Source: CALFUK01 sp964450495
GTDB taxonomy: Bacteria; Bacteroidota; Bacteroidia; Chitinophagales; Saprospiraceae
NCBI GenBank assembly: GCA_964450495.1
Contig: CAYVFU010000008.1
Coordinates: 14,650-78,649 of the forward strand
Reading direction: 5' to 3'
DNA length: 64,000 nt
The notes under the pieces were generated by a model, which saw only the letters and a list, made by a program, of their open reading frames with translations, did not search any database and was not told where the DNA came from. This document shows positions 39,569 through 48,040 of this stretch, one piece after another; position 1 is the stretch's first letter; each line of letters opens with the position of its first letter. A program made the translations under genes and the position numbers.

Positions 39569-41266
39569 ATGAGTCACCAGCATTCTGACATTGTTGAATT
39601 AACCGAAGATATTTCAGCATCACATCTGTGGAGCAAAGATTTGGCGCCCGTTCCTAAAAATGATCGAACATGGTCAATGTGGAATCTGGCAGCCTTGTGG
39701 GTAGGTATGGCAGTTTGTATTCCCACCTATCTGCTTGCTTCTTACATGATTAAAGGTGGTATGAGTTGGCTTGAATCATTAATCATCATCGGTGTTGCCA
39801 ATCTCATTATCACCCTTCCAATGGTATTGAATGGACACGCTGGTGTTAAGTACGGCATTCCATTTCCTGTGATTGGGAGATCGTCATTTGGAACCAAAGG
39901 CATCCATTTGCCAGCGATAGTTCGTGCTTTGGTTGCTTGTGGTTGGTTTGGTATTCAGACCTGGATTGGAGGTTTAGCTATTTATGCGATTTTTAATGCC
40001 CTTACGGGGAATGAAGGCAGCCTTGATCTGACCTTCGGAAAGTTTGTATCCTTTGGTATATTTTGGTTGATCAACCTTTATTTTATTTGGAAAGGAACTG
40101 AAAGCATAAAATTTTTGGAACAATATTCTGCACCAATACTCATCCTAATGGGCATATTACTTATTGGATGGGGAGCCAAACAAGCAGATGGATTTGGAAT
40201 CGTGCTTGATCAAAGTAAACAATTGTCTCAACCAACTGCCAGCTGGTATAAAGATAATGGGAACACCATGCTGGAAATACATCCATTAAAATATAAAGAC
40301 GGAAATGTCAAAGCAACAGATTTTAGAATCCGCTTGGGAGACGATCAAAAAGAATGGCAGCCTATAAATAGAGAATTAGTAAATCTAGGGCCAATAGACA
40401 ATAGTAACACACTAAATATTCAATTCAGGAATAAAGGAATAAATAAAGAATCTAGTGTTATTACTGTAAGTGAAAAAGTAACTGGTAAAAAAGCCCTTAG
40501 TTCAAGGTTGTGGGATTATATATTATGGCTGACAATCATGGTCGGATTTTGGGCAACAATGTCTTTAAGTATTGCTGACATTACACGATATGCTGCAACG
40601 CAGAAAGCACAAGTTACAGGACAATTTATTGGATTACCTGGCACGATGATGCTGTATAGTTTTGTCGGCATATTTGTCACCTGTGCAGCGATCATTAATT
40701 TTGATGACATTCTTATTGGAGACGATGCACCATGGGATCCTGTTAGCCTACTGTCAAAATTTGAAAGCCCTACTGTTGTTATTATATCACAAGTATTTAT
40801 GTTGATCGCAACCTTAAGCACGAACATAGCTGCAAACGTCATTGCCCCTTCCAACGCTTTTTCAAATTTATGGCCTCAAAAAATAAGTTTTAGAACTGGA
40901 GGTATTATTACAGGCATTATTGGAATTATAATTTGTCCATGGTTTTTAATGGACCAAATCAGTAATGTACTCATTTTTGTTAGCGGCCTTCTGGGCCCAG
41001 TATTGGGCATCATGTTATGCGATTATTATTCAATCAGAAAAACAAATTTAGATTTAGACGAACTGTACAAACAAAATGGAATCTATTCATTTAATGGAGG
41101 ATTCAATTACGCGGCAATGGTGGCACTTGCTTTAGGTGTCTTCATAGCATTAATTGGCTATTATATACCATCTTTAAGCGCATTATATTCATTATCTTGG
41201 TTCTCAGGATTTTTTGTTTCTTTTATAGTCTATTACATACTAATGAGAAAAGCCATTAAACAATAA
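39569..41266 (+). CDS. NCS1-family nucleobase/hydantoin:cation symporter with inserted soluble domain
   Basis: Started at the ATG at 39569 (MSHQHSDIVELTEDIS); a 24-residue upstream extension is not plausible. 565 residues. The order of NCS1 motifs is normal: NDRTWSMWNLAALWVGMAV (helix 1), GKFGIPFPVIGRSSFG-like loop (KYGIPFPVIGRSSFGTKG), ACGWFGIQTWIGG (helix 3), then VGFWATMSLSIADITRYA. Between the end of one helix (GWGAKQADGFG, to residue 210) and LWDYILWLTIM (from 314) there are about 100 hydrophilic, strand-rich residues where Mhp1-type transporters have a short loop. Being first in the PreTA operon, uracil/thymine or a related compound is the likely substrate. Confidence 0.9.
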   Translation: MSHQHSDIVELTEDISASHLWSKDLAPVPKNDRTWSMWNLAALWVGMAVCIPTYLLASYMIKGGMSWLESLIIIGVANLIITLPMVLNGHAGVKYGIPFPVIGRSSFGTKGIHLPAIVRALVACGWFGIQTWIGGLAIYAIFNALTGNEGSLDLTFGKFVSFGIFWLINLYFIWKGTESIKFLEQYSAPILILMGILLIGWGAKQADGFGIVLDQSKQLSQPTASWYKDNGNTMLEIHPLKYKDGNVKATDFRIRLGDDQKEWQPINRELVNLGPIDNSNTLNIQFRNKGINKESSVITVSEKVTGKKALSSRLWDYILWLTIMVGFWATMSLSIADITRYAATQKAQVTGQFIGLPGTMMLYSFVGIFVTCAAIINFDDILIGDDAPWDPVSLLSKFESPTVVIISQVFMLIATLSTNIAANVIAPSNAFSNLWPQKISFRTGGIITGIIGIIICPWFLMDQISNVLIFVSGLLGPVLGIMLCDYYSIRKTNLDLDELYKQNGIYSFNGGFNYAAMVALALGVFIALIGYYIPSLSALYSLSWFSGFFVSFIVYYILMRKAIKQ

Positions 41267-41316
41267 AACATAACAACTGACTAACGGGTAGTTTGTTGAA
41301 ACGCTTAATTTAACAC

Positions 41317-41334
41317 CTGCCTGCCGGCAGACAG
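41317..41334. repeat. GC-rich palindrome CTGCCTGCC/GGCAGACAG
   Basis: An 18-bp near-perfect palindrome with the core CTGCCGGCAG stands out in AT-rich DNA between the transporter and hydA. A related half-site (CCTGCCTGCTGG...CAGG) is at 45263-45282 between preT and preA. There is no T-tract on either strand, so it is not a normal terminator. Confidence 0.55.
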
Positions 41335-41366
41335 TTTAAACATCAAGTAATTAATATTAATCTAAG

Positions 41367-42749
41367 ATGTCTATTTTAATCAAAAACGGAAGAATTGTCA
41401 CAGCAGAATCTGATTACATCGCTGACTTATATATTGAAAGAGATCAAATAGCTGCGATTGGAAAAGACTTGTCACACGATGCAGATCGAACTATCGATGC
41501 CTCTGGCAAATTAGTAATTCCTGGCGGTATAGATCCCCACGTTCATTTGGATATGCCATTTATGGGGACCTTCTCGAGTGATGATTATACTACGGGGACA
41601 AGAGCAGCAATGCACGGCGGTACGACAATGGTCATCGATTTTATTTTGCAGACACAAGGAGATACTCTACACAATGCATTAAAAGAATGGCAGGGTCGTT
41701 CACAAGGGAAAGCAATCGGAGATTATTCTTACCACATGGCAGTCACCGACTTTAATGATGATGTAGCTAAAGAGGTAGTTCAGATGATTGAAGAAGAAGG
41801 CATCACCTCTTTTAAAACATTCATGGCATATAAAGGTGCCCTAATGATCGATGACGGTCAGATGGTCCAACTCATGAAAATAGTAAAAGAAAATGGTGGT
41901 TTGGTGACAGTACACGCCACTAACGGAGATATGATTGATTCACTCATTGCAAAAAATAAAGCATTGGGCAATCGGGCTCCTATCTATCATTATCTCTCTC
42001 AGCCAGAAGTCACAGAAGCAGAAGCCTCTGGTAGATTTGCCGATATGTTGAATTATACTGGTTGTCCGGGATACATCGTACACATGACTTGTGAAGGTGC
42101 ATTAAATGCAGTTCGGAAAGCAAGCCTAAGAAATCAACGAGTGTTGGTCGAGACTTGTACACAATATCTGGTGTTAGATGCCTCTTTATACGAACAAGAT
42201 TTTGAAGGAGCCAAATGGGTGATGAGTCCGCCATTGCGCGAAAAGAAAGATCAAGTGGCCTTATGGTCCGGCATCAATCAAGGACTTATACAAGTCGTTG
42301 GTACAGACCATTGCCCATTTAAGTGGGAACAAAAGTTAATGGGCAAAGATGATTTTTCTAAAATACCAAATGGCCATCCAGCAATAGAACATCGGATGGA
42401 ATTGCTTTATTCAGAAGGCGTTAACAAAGGGAAAATTTCTCTAAATAAATTCGTTGAAGTATCGAGTACAAATGCTGCAAAAATCTTCGGCATGTTTCCT
42501 AAGAAAGGAACGATTGCGATAGGAGCAGATGCAGATATTGTCATATTCGATCCCAATAAGGAGCATACTATTTCTGTTGACACACATCATATGAATGTCG
42601 ATTACTCCGCTTACGAAGGATGGAATTTAACTGGTAAAACGGACACGGTTATCATGAGAGGAAAAGTAGGCATTGAAAATGATGAATGTTTATTAGAACC
42701 TGGCTATGGTCAATTTGTAAAGAGAGGTAAAACCAGTTTAATTTATTAA
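41367..42749 (+). CDS. hydA: Dihydropyrimidinase (D-hydantoinase)
   Basis: The 460-residue cyclic amidohydrolase has the metal motif GGIDPHVHLD (His58, His60), the bridging carboxylated Lys150 in TSFKTFMAYKG, VTVHATNGD, IVHMTCEGAL and the final Asp in GTDHCPF. The small-domain strands frame the barrel (IKNGRIVT at the start, GADADIVIFDP near the end). It opens dihydrouracil/dihydrothymine to N-carbamoyl-beta-amino acids. Place in the operon: after the transporter and before the nitrilase that would act on its product. Allantoinase and hydantoinase activity are related alternatives, but the PreTA neighbours settle the role. Confidence 0.93.
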   Translation: MSILIKNGRIVTAESDYIADLYIERDQIAAIGKDLSHDADRTIDASGKLVIPGGIDPHVHLDMPFMGTFSSDDYTTGTRAAMHGGTTMVIDFILQTQGDTLHNALKEWQGRSQGKAIGDYSYHMAVTDFNDDVAKEVVQMIEEEGITSFKTFMAYKGALMIDDGQMVQLMKIVKENGGLVTVHATNGDMIDSLIAKNKALGNRAPIYHYLSQPEVTEAEASGRFADMLNYTGCPGYIVHMTCEGALNAVRKASLRNQRVLVETCTQYLVLDASLYEQDFEGAKWVMSPPLREKKDQVALWSGINQGLIQVVGTDHCPFKWEQKLMGKDDFSKIPNGHPAIEHRMELLYSEGVNKGKISLNKFVEVSSTNAAKIFGMFPKKGTIAIGADADIVIFDPNKEHTISVDTHHMNVDYSAYEGWNLTGKTDTVIMRGKVGIENDECLLEPGYGQFVKRGKTSLIY

Positions 42750-42876
42750 AATAATCAAATCCAAGGTGTCATGACCCCTTGGAGAATAAACATTTAAAAA
42801 ATATGATAATCCAATATTAAAATTAATTCCTATCAAAAACTCATTAAATAATTATATTATCCTTTACATCCCATTT

Positions 42877-43030
42877 AACATTCAACATTCAACATTCAAC
42901 ATTNNNNNNNNNNNNNNNNNNNNNNNNNNNNNNNNNNNNNNNNNNNNNNNNNNNNNNNNNNNNNNNNNNNNNNNNNNNNNNNNNNNNNNNNNNNNNNNNN
43001 NNNAACATTCAACATTCAACATTCAACATT
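42877..43030. repeat. Heptamer tandem repeat (AACATTC)n interrupted by the assembly gap
   Basis: Three complete AACATTC units plus AACATT precede the gap (42877-42903), and the same pattern follows it (43004-43030). The two sides are in register with a repeat that the assembler could not cross. The array ends 8 bp before the ATG of the nitrilase gene. True copy number is unknown. Confidence 0.9.
42904..43003. other. Assembly gap (100 N)
   Basis: Exactly 100 N, a conventional gap of unknown length, flanked on both sides by the AACATTC heptamer array. Missing sequence is most simply more of the same repeat, but other DNA could be hidden here. Confidence 0.98.
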
Positions 43031-43038
43031 AATAAGCA

Positions 43039-43905
43039 ATGGCAAGAAAAGTAAAATCAGGACTTATCCAAATGAGTCTGCCAATGACAGAAGGCGAAGG
43101 ATCCATACAAGAGATCATGGACGCCATGGTTGATAAACACATACCTTATATTGAAAAAGCAGGTGAGCAAGGTGTACAGATACTATGTCTCCAAGAGATA
43201 TTCAACACACCATATTTTTGTCCTGGTCAAGATCGTAAGTGGTATGCTTCTGCAGAAGCTGTCCCTGGACCCACAGTAGAGCGCATGCAAGAGTATGCAA
43301 AAAAGTATGACATGGTTATGGTTGTTCCTATCTATGAAAAGGAGCAACCGGGTGTGTTGTATAATACAGCAGCTGTGATTGACGCAGATGGCACATACCT
43401 AGGCAAATACAGGAAAAATCACATCCCACATACAACAGGATTTTGGGAAAAATTCTTTTTTAAGCCAGGTAATTTAGGCTACCCAGTTTTCCAAACTAAG
43501 TACGCAAAGGTTGGCGTATATATTTGCTATGACAGACACTTCCCAGACGGCGCGAGAGCACTAGGTCTCAATGGTGCGGAAATTGTCTATAATCCTTCTG
43601 CAACTGTAGCAGGTCTTAGCCAATATTTATGGAAGCTCGAGCAACCTGCACACGCTGCAGCGAATGGCTATTTTATGGGTTGCATTAATCGGGTAGGTGA
43701 AGAAAAGCCTTGGAATCTTGGCCGGTTTTACGGCACATCATATTTTGTAGATCCAAGAGGTCAGATAATTTCTGAAGCATCAGAATATGATGATGAATTA
43801 TTGGTTGCAGAATTTGATTTAGATATGATTGACGAGGTCAGATCGACTTGGCAATTCTTTAGAGACAGACGACCAGAAACCTACGGAAAGTTGACAGAAT
43901 TATAA
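43039..43905 (+). CDS. Beta-ureidopropionase-type nitrilase (carbon-nitrogen hydrolase)
   Basis: The 288-residue CN-hydrolase has the catalytic triad Glu53 (CLQEIFNTPYF), Lys126 (KYRKNHIPH) and Cys163 (VYICYDRHFPDGAR). ENPSATV-like YNPSATV, GCINRVGEE and the C-terminal RDRRPETYGKL are typical of N-carbamoyl-beta-alanine/N-carbamoylputrescine amidases. Placed between hydA and preT, it should hydrolyse 3-ureidopropionate (or ureidoisobutyrate) to the beta-amino acid, CO2 and NH3. The heptamer repeat ends just before its start codon and may affect its expression. The next gene starts 4 bp after its stop. Confidence 0.92.
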   Translation: MARKVKSGLIQMSLPMTEGEGSIQEIMDAMVDKHIPYIEKAGEQGVQILCLQEIFNTPYFCPGQDRKWYASAEAVPGPTVERMQEYAKKYDMVMVVPIYEKEQPGVLYNTAAVIDADGTYLGKYRKNHIPHTTGFWEKFFFKPGNLGYPVFQTKYAKVGVYICYDRHFPDGARALGLNGAEIVYNPSATVAGLSQYLWKLEQPAHAAANGYFMGCINRVGEEKPWNLGRFYGTSYFVDPRGQIISEASEYDDELLVAEFDLDMIDEVRSTWQFFRDRRPETYGKLTEL

Positions 43906-43909
43906 ACCA

Positions 43910-45247
43910 ATGGCACAGTATCAACCACCTAAAACTGAAGCAGAATTCAAAGAAAATTTCATTCAGAAAAAACCATTGATGAATGAGACAGAGGCTTTCT
44001 ATGAAAGTTCACGCTGTTTGTTTTGCTATGACGCCCCATGCATGAATGCCTGCCCGACACATATCGATGTACCCTTATTCATCAAGCAAATCCACACAGG
44101 AAATGTTATTGGCGCTGCAGAAACAATTTTTGAAGCCAACTGGCTAGGCAATGCTTGTGGCGTTGTCTGTCCTACCACAGAATTGTGTGAAGGTTCGTGT
44201 GTGTATGACAAGCAAAATGTTCCTGTTATTCAAATTGGTAGACTCCAAAACTTTGCGACGAGTAAAGCTATGAAACAAGATGCCAAACTGTTTTCACCAG
44301 CTGAACCAAATGGAAAAAAAGTTGCTGTTGTGGGTGCAGGTCCTGCTGGCCTATCATGCGCTTGTGAGCTACGTACACTTGGCTATAATGTAGATATCTA
44401 TGAAGCAAAAAGCAAACCTTCTGGATTGACAGTTTATGGAATAGCACCATATAAAATATCAAATGAGGAAGTGCTCGATGAGATTGATTATTTGCAAAAA
44501 CAGCTTGGATTCAATATACATTACAATCAGGCAATAAAGACCAAAGATCAACTTGAAGAATTAGAAAATAACTACGCAGCAATTTTTCTAGGCGTTGGCA
44601 TCGGGCCAACGAGGGATTTGGGTTTAGATGGTGAAGACAAAGAAGGAGTTATTGGTGCTGTCGAATTTATAGAAGAGCTTAGAATGAAGCATCACGAAAT
44701 ACAGGTTCCAGAAAAAGTCGTTGTTATTGGTGGGGGCAATACAGCTATGGACGCTGCTTCTGAATCTGCCAAAATGGGTGCGAAACAAGTGTCACTAGTG
44801 TATCGTAGAGATCGCGAAAGTATGGGCGCTTATGATTTTGAATATGACTTTACAGTATCGACTGGCGTTGATCCTGTATTTAATGCGACGCCCATAGAAA
44901 TTATTGGGAATGGCCAAACCACAGGCGTCAAATTTATTAAGACTGAAGTGGTTGATGGCAAATTGACCAATATCGAAGGATCAGAATTTATCATAGAATG
45001 TGGACTTGTTATCAAAGCTACAGGCCAAGCCAAACAGGGACATTTTCTTTCTTTGATAAATGGCTTAGAGCTAGATGAAAAAAATAGAATTAGTGTAAAT
45101 CCTGAAACGTATCAAACCACTAATCCAATATATTTTGCCGGAGGCGATGCTGTAAATGGAGGTGCTGAAGTGGTGAATGGTGCGTATGAAGGGAAAATGG
45201 CTGCACAGGGAATACATTTAATGCTGAACTTACGGACTGAAAAGTAG
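43910..45247 (+). CDS. preT: Dihydropyrimidine dehydrogenase, NAD(P)H-oxidising subunit PreT
   Basis: The 445-residue flavoprotein resembles the glutamate synthase small chain. It has an N-terminal cysteine-rich Fe-S part (RCLFCYDAPCMNACPTHID, then NACGVVCPTTELCEGSC, about 35-105), an FAD-binding KKVAVVGAGPAGLSCA and a second dinucleotide site KVVVIGGGNTAMDAA. VYRRDRESM and the closing YFAGGDAVNGGAEVVNGAYEGK follow. Together with PreA it reversibly reduces uracil/thymine to dihydro forms. Direction (catabolic reduction) is inferred from hydA and the nitrilase. Its start is 4 bp after the nitrilase stop. Confidence 0.93.
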   Translation: MAQYQPPKTEAEFKENFIQKKPLMNETEAFYESSRCLFCYDAPCMNACPTHIDVPLFIKQIHTGNVIGAAETIFEANWLGNACGVVCPTTELCEGSCVYDKQNVPVIQIGRLQNFATSKAMKQDAKLFSPAEPNGKKVAVVGAGPAGLSCACELRTLGYNVDIYEAKSKPSGLTVYGIAPYKISNEEVLDEIDYLQKQLGFNIHYNQAIKTKDQLEELENNYAAIFLGVGIGPTRDLGLDGEDKEGVIGAVEFIEELRMKHHEIQVPEKVVVIGGGNTAMDAASESAKMGAKQVSLVYRRDRESMGAYDFEYDFTVSTGVDPVFNATPIEIIGNGQTTGVKFIKTEVVDGKLTNIEGSEFIIECGLVIKATGQAKQGHFLSLINGLELDEKNRISVNPETYQTTNPIYFAGGDAVNGGAEVVNGAYEGKMAAQGIHLMLNLRTEK

Positions 45248-45313
45248 GTGTTAATGTTAAAACCTGCCTGCTGGAAAACAGGAATTGAATTATTAAAAAA
45301 GTAGAATTAAGAC

Positions 45314-46648
45314 ATGCCAGACTTATCGATAAATTTTGCAGGAATAAAATCTCCGAATCCATTTTGGCTAGCATCTGCCCCGCCGACAAATTCGGGGTAT
45401 CAGGTAATGAAAGCATTTGAAGCTGGTTGGGGAGGGGCCGTTTGGAAAACATTGGGGGTGCCTGTGATAAATGTCTCCAGTCGATACGGATCGGTGAATT
45501 ATCGTGGGACGAGAATGGCAGGTTTCAATAATATTGAATTGATAACCGACAGGACGCTTTCTGATAATCTTAAAGAAATAGAAGAGGTCAAAAAATACTT
45601 TCCTGATCATGCTGTCATTGCATCATTAATGGTGGAGTCAAAAAAGGAATGGGAACAAATAATCAAAGATGCGGAAAATGCAGGAGCTGATGGATTAGAA
45701 TTAAACTTTGGATGTCCACATGGGATGTGTGAACGTGGGATGGGATCTGCAGTTGGCCAAGAACCAGAAGTACTAAAAACAATAGTATCGTGGGCAAAGG
45801 AATATGCCACTGTTCCTGTAATCACAAAATTAACTCCGAATATTTCACACATAGTAGATCCAGGTCTAGCTGCAGTCGAAGGAGGTACAGATGCACTCTC
45901 TCTAATCAACACCATTAAAAGTATTGTGGGTATTGATCTGGATAGTTATGCTCCTTATCCGGTTGTCGATGGTAAGGGTACGAACGGCGGTTATTGTGGT
46001 CCAGCGGTCAAACCAATTGCATTAGAGATGGTTAAAGAACTAGCTAAACATGCCCAAATAAAAGACACACCTATATCTGGAATTGGTGGTATTGAAAGCT
46101 GGAGGGATGTGGTTGAATTTATTCTCTTAGGTGCGGGGTCTGTCCAAGTATGTACAGCTGTTATGCACTATGGCTTTGACATAGTTAGGGAAATGGAGAA
46201 AGGCTTGATCAGATTTATGAATGACAAAGGCTATGAGACAATTGAAGATTTTCGTGGCAAAGCCTTACCAAATGTCACAGAATGGAAACACTTAAATCTC
46301 AAATATAAAGTTGTAGCCGAAATAGATGAATCCAAATGCGTTGGTTGTGATTTGTGCTACATAGCTTGTGATGATGGTGCCCATCAAGCCATAGCTCTTC
46401 CAGGAAATGGGAAAGGTCGCATTCCAGAAATTATTGAAGAGAATTGTGTCGGCTGTAATCTCTGCTCCTTGGTGTGTCCAGTTGAAGAATGCATCACCAT
46501 GGTTCGTAAGGATGATGGTTCTAAATCTAATACCTGGGATGAGCGATCAATTGCTGGTACTATACCGACGACTTTTGATGATGAACGGGCTGGTGGGAAT
46601 GGTCACTTTGTGCCGACTGTAGAGGATGCGTTGAAATTTAGGAAGTAG
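45314..46648 (+). CDS. preA: Dihydropyrimidine dehydrogenase, catalytic subunit PreA
   Basis: The 444-residue protein has an FMN barrel (1-310) related to dihydroorotate dehydrogenase. Features are NPFWLASAPPTNSG (15-28) and the active-site loop ELNFGCPHGMCERGMG, with Cys134, the general acid of the family. ALINT-type SLINTIKSIVGID and GIGGIESW follow. The C-terminal ferredoxin domain has two 4Fe-4S clusters (KCVGCDLCYIAC and NCVGCNLCSLVCP). The residue before the catalytic Cys is Gly, whereas mammalian DPD has Ser (Ser670-Cys671). It lies 66 bp after preT with the CTGCCTGC motif in between. It ends the operon. Confidence 0.94.
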   Translation: MPDLSINFAGIKSPNPFWLASAPPTNSGYQVMKAFEAGWGGAVWKTLGVPVINVSSRYGSVNYRGTRMAGFNNIELITDRTLSDNLKEIEEVKKYFPDHAVIASLMVESKKEWEQIIKDAENAGADGLELNFGCPHGMCERGMGSAVGQEPEVLKTIVSWAKEYATVPVITKLTPNISHIVDPGLAAVEGGTDALSLINTIKSIVGIDLDSYAPYPVVDGKGTNGGYCGPAVKPIALEMVKELAKHAQIKDTPISGIGGIESWRDVVEFILLGAGSVQVCTAVMHYGFDIVREMEKGLIRFMNDKGYETIEDFRGKALPNVTEWKHLNLKYKVVAEIDESKCVGCDLCYIACDDGAHQAIALPGNGKGRIPEIIEENCVGCNLCSLVCPVEECITMVRKDDGSKSNTWDERSIAGTIPTTFDDERAGGNGHFVPTVEDALKFRK

Positions 46649-46706
46649 AAGACAACGGATTTAATTGTTAAGGAAGATTTCTGCGAAAGATATACGTTAA
46701 CCACTT

Positions 46707-47762
46707 TCACCTATTTACAATATCCGATACTACGCCATTAAATTTTTCAGGCTCATCAAAAATAGGACTGTGCGCGGAATGTTCGAACGTAAAGAATTTT
46801 TTCTTTGGTGCTTCCAAGTGTATATAAAAGTTCTTTGCTACCTTATGCGTTGTTTGATAATCGTATAAACCATGAAGAAAATATACTGGCAGATCTACGC
46901 TAAGAACAGTTTCAGATAAATTAGTATTTATTATTTCGTTCCAAAGATTGTGTATGGAAAAGAAAGCACCTTTTGCATAATTTAATTTATCAAGCAGATT
47001 ATATTCTTTCGACATTAATATTGGTAAAACTACATCTCTCTTACCTCTGTAATTACGAACCAACCCTCCTCCATATTTATCGACAAGCGTTCTTTGTACA
47101 AGCAAATAGTCTAACCATATCTTACTGCTGTCTTCCTTTTTTGGTAGCGCTAGTCTTGCCAATTTCTTTAGTCCAAACTTGTCATTTTTTTGCTGTGCTT
47201 GTTTGTTTACCCACTCAAAAGAAATCGTTTCACTTTTTATTTGATCTACCACTTGGCCAACACCAAAGTAACAATGAAATAACTCAGGATGACTTTTGAT
47301 GATATGTATTCCAAGGAACGAACCCCATGAATGTCCCATTAGATATATCTTCTCTTTCTGAAATTTCGAAATCAAATACTCGCTAACTTCTTTAGCATCT
47401 GAAACGAATTGTTTAACTGTCATACTTTCTGCGGGTATTGCTTTATCATAGCTTTTGCCCGCTCCTCTTTGCTCCCAATGAACAACAACAAATTTTTTTT
47501 CTAAATCGGGATTGTGTTTTTTTACATAAGCAAACTCAGGAGTACCAGGACCACCATGTAAAAACAACAATACAGGTTTTGTTTTTTCAATACCTCTTAT
47601 AATCAAATATTGATTTATACCACCTGCATCTATTTTTTTAATTATTGAAATACCATTTTCTGAATTAATTTTTTCTGGTTTACCCGGACTTATGGCAATT
47701 AAAAAAAGTATTGGAAACAAAAGTATTGCTAGCAACATTGATATGACTATTGGCAGAAGCAT
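46707..47762 (-). CDS. Membrane-anchored alpha/beta hydrolase (proline iminopeptidase-like)
   Basis: The 351-residue protein has an N-terminal membrane helix (MLLPIVISMLLAILLFPILF) followed by an alpha/beta-hydrolase fold. It has the oxyanion motif LFLHGGPGTPEF, VVHWEQRGAGKS, and the nucleophile elbow GHSWGSFLG (Ser in GxSxG). The late Asp region is YFLHGLYDYQTTH and the catalytic His is near EHSAHSP. HGGPG and DQRGxGxS-like motifs are those of the proline iminopeptidase (S33) group. It would act outside or at the membrane on peptides or esters. The first gene of an AT-rich minus-strand patch; convergent with preA. Confidence 0.85.
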   Translation of the reverse strand: MLLPIVISMLLAILLFPILFLIAISPGKPEKINSENGISIIKKIDAGGINQYLIIRGIEKTKPVLLFLHGGPGTPEFAYVKKHNPDLEKKFVVVHWEQRGAGKSYDKAIPAESMTVKQFVSDAKEVSEYLISKFQKEKIYLMGHSWGSFLGIHIIKSHPELFHCYFGVGQVVDQIKSETISFEWVNKQAQQKNDKFGLKKLARLALPKKEDSSKIWLDYLLVQRTLVDKYGGGLVRNYRGKRDVVLPILMSKEYNLLDKLNYAKGAFFSIHNLWNEIINTNLSETVLSVDLPVYFLHGLYDYQTTHKVAKNFYIHLEAPKKKFFTFEHSAHSPIFDEPEKFNGVVSDIVNR

Positions 47763-47809
47763 TAGTTCTGTAAAAGTATGTCATTCTTTGTACATATTAC
47801 TCGCAATTG

Positions 47810-48040
47810 TCAGGCGTACATTTTTGCTTTATACTCAGCTGTTGCCTTTTCAAAATCTCTTATTCCTTTAATTCCAAATTTATATAGCTAGCGAAAAAAT
47901 AGTTGAGGGCCAGCACTTGATCTTTCCTCCTGAGCAACCCTTGCTCTTGGATGATCCATAAAACTCAAATAGCCTTGTTTCACTTTTTGTTCGTCAACAT
48001 AAAACTCTATGCGATTTATGTGTTTTATACAACTAACTTC
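47810..48040 (-). pseudogene. Decayed gene fragment with in-frame stop
   Basis: On the minus strand one frame runs from after a TGA (48041-48043) to a TGA at 47810-47812 with a single internal TAG at 47888-47890. The translation looks strongly protein-like: INRIEFYVDEQKVKQGYLSF, MDHPRARVAQEERSSAGPQL, FFR-stop-LYKFGIKGIRDFEK, ATAEYKAKMYA. The two parts are in the same frame. No start codon precedes the first part. I do not recognise the family. It directly follows the hypothetical gene at 48033-48620 in a different frame. Confidence 0.45.

Noticed and set aside
42761..42782. CCAAGG...CCTTGG hairpin after hydA as a terminator
   Set aside because: Only six paired bases, a 10-nt loop and no T-tract, and it lies within an apparent operon.
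42877..43030. Possible CRISPR or origin-type iteron array
   Set aside because: The 7-bp unit has no spacers and no adjacent replication gene; it is a simple tandem repeat.
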